The notes beneath the pieces were generated by a model, which had not been told where the DNA came from, did no database searches, and worked only from the letters and a program-made list of their open reading frames with translations. This document shows, one piece after another, positions 63,378 to 64,000 of a DNA stretch of 64,000 nt. A program made the translations under genes and the position numbers. Where the stretch lies: assembly GCF_004341825.1 (NCBI RefSeq), contig NZ_SMAG01000002.1:434001-498000 (forward strand). The letters run 5' to 3'. This DNA comes from Hazenella coriacea (GTDB taxonomy: Bacteria > Bacillota > Bacilli > Thermoactinomycetales > Thermoactinomycetaceae). Every line of letters starts with the position of its first letter. Position 1 is the first letter of the stretch.

Positions 63378-64000
63378 ATGAAGTCAGTTTTTCGTCTTTT
63401 TTCAATTTTATTACTTTGTGCTTGTTTAGTCATTCCAATGGGAGTTTCTTCAGCACAATCCTTATCCAGTGTTCCTGCACCCAAAGTGATGGGACAGGTA
63501 GGAGGAGAAGTTGGTGTACAATCCATGCCTACTACCAAGACGCCTGGAACTTGGTTTGTAGGAGCCACTCCGCCCAATTATGATCCAAGTAAGCCACCCA
63601 TTGTTTTTGTTCAGGGGATGAATGGGAAGGCACAGGACTGGTGGGAAGAAACCGTTTATGCGGGTGTGAATGACATGTATGAAACCGCTTACAGAAATGG
63701 GTATCGTACGGCATTTGTACAGTTATATGATGCCAAAGGAGACGGTGCAGCTTCGCAATGGGATAATGGTCGCCTGCTCGCTTCGATGTTAGAGCAGATC
63801 CATCGTCACTTTGGACAAAAAGTTAACATTGTGGCTCATAGTAAAGGAGGGCCTGATACACAGGCAGCACTGATCCATTATGGTGCACATCCTTATGTCG
63901 GGCGTGTAGTAACATTAGGATCACCTCACCATGGTTCTCATTTGGCGAATCTTGCACATAGTTGGTATGCAGGATGGTTGGCGGAGCTACTTGGAAAAAC
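63378..64000 (+). CDS. Secreted lipase/esterase, 3' end outside window
   Basis: The first 207 codons are visible. Signal peptide MKSVFRLFSILLLCACLVIPMG up to SSAQS, then a long alpha/beta hydrolase: KPPIVFVQGMNGKAQDWWEE is the oxyanion loop region, NIVAHSKGGPDTQAALIHYG has the nucleophile Ser, and RVVTLGSPHHGSHLANL matches triacylglycerol lipases of the LipA/lipase class 2 type. ATG at 63378 with GGGGGAAATGG upstream. Likely extracellular ester hydrolysis. The acid and His residues lie past the window end. Confidence 0.87.
   Translation, partial: MKSVFRLFSILLLCACLVIPMGVSSAQSLSSVPAPKVMGQVGGEVGVQSMPTTKTPGTWFVGATPPNYDPSKPPIVFVQGMNGKAQDWWEETVYAGVNDMYETAYRNGYRTAFVQLYDAKGDGAASQWDNGRLLASMLEQIHRHFGQKVNIVAHSKGGPDTQAALIHYGAHPYVGRVVTLGSPHHGSHLANLAHSWYAGWLAELLGK

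Overview
The window is a chromosomal segment of a low-GC, Gram-positive, spore-forming bacterium of the order Bacillales. The yerB-yerC-pcrB-pcrA-ligA block, followed elsewhere by gatCAB, dgkB and rlmD, is the classic Bacillales arrangement. A YheC/YheD ATP-grasp spore protein, two Amidase_3 cell-wall hydrolases, TTG/GTG starts and AGGAGG ribosome sites fit. Menaquinone genes are of the futalosine type (mqnB, mqnD), unlike Bacillus subtilis. A member of the Thermoactinomycetaceae or a related family is a reasonable but unproven guess.

Layout. 1-9000: fatty-acid oxidation (acyl-CoA dehydrogenase end), GNAT, YheC/D, SDR, divergent proline catabolism genes (proline dehydrogenase and P5C dehydrogenase), a truncated Fic protein, DedA, TatA, amidase-SPOR. 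9000-14400: a broken TPR gene, two tandem small secreted paralogues, mqnBD, a decayed lipoprotein locus, an FAH-family enzyme. 14650-23350: gatCAB, a small membrane protein, a sirohydrochlorin chelatase-like protein, an IS605-type element with intact tnpB and a tnpA stub, dgkB, rlmD. 23350-29750: a mosaic, foreign-looking island with an orphan TnpB/guide-RNA-like relic, an attenuator-controlled ABC-F gene with an internal deletion, an MFS exporter, a dinB fragment, hydrolase plus GbsR regulator, a GC-rich relic, a DUF5946-like gene, and relics of an RlmCD 3' end. 29800-34300: TetR/AhpD-like pair, MarR plus DHA2 exporter operon, methyltransferase.

34390-43600: an XRE regulator, DUF1538 membrane protein and double PII-like protein operon. 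It is followed by a contact-dependent or polymorphic toxin island: signal peptidase I, Yip1 membrane protein, a toxin with a pilin-like membrane anchor and a PD-(D/E)XK-like C terminus, and its presumed immunity gene. A second, frameshifted toxin with its presumed immunity gene follows, then a MITE-like element and several gene graveyards (glycosyltransferase, SUKH immunity, L7/L12-like pieces).

43700-64000: KtrB/TrkH potassium channel subunit, nitroreductase, second amidase, cyclophilin, ugd-galU, the yerB-yerC-pcrB-pcrA-ligA block, a transglutaminase-like protein, a TPP-riboswitch-controlled thiamine-precursor ABC transporter operon (thiY, MTH1187-type protein, thiX, thiZ, tatD), an RluA-type pseudouridine synthase and the start of a secreted lipase.

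The most unusual material is the toxin operon at 37151-40076, the XRE/DUF1538/PII-like operon, the resistance island with a deleted ABC-F protein behind transcription attenuators, and the tandem secreted Cys-pair proteins. All functional readings are from sequence inspection only. No database search was run.
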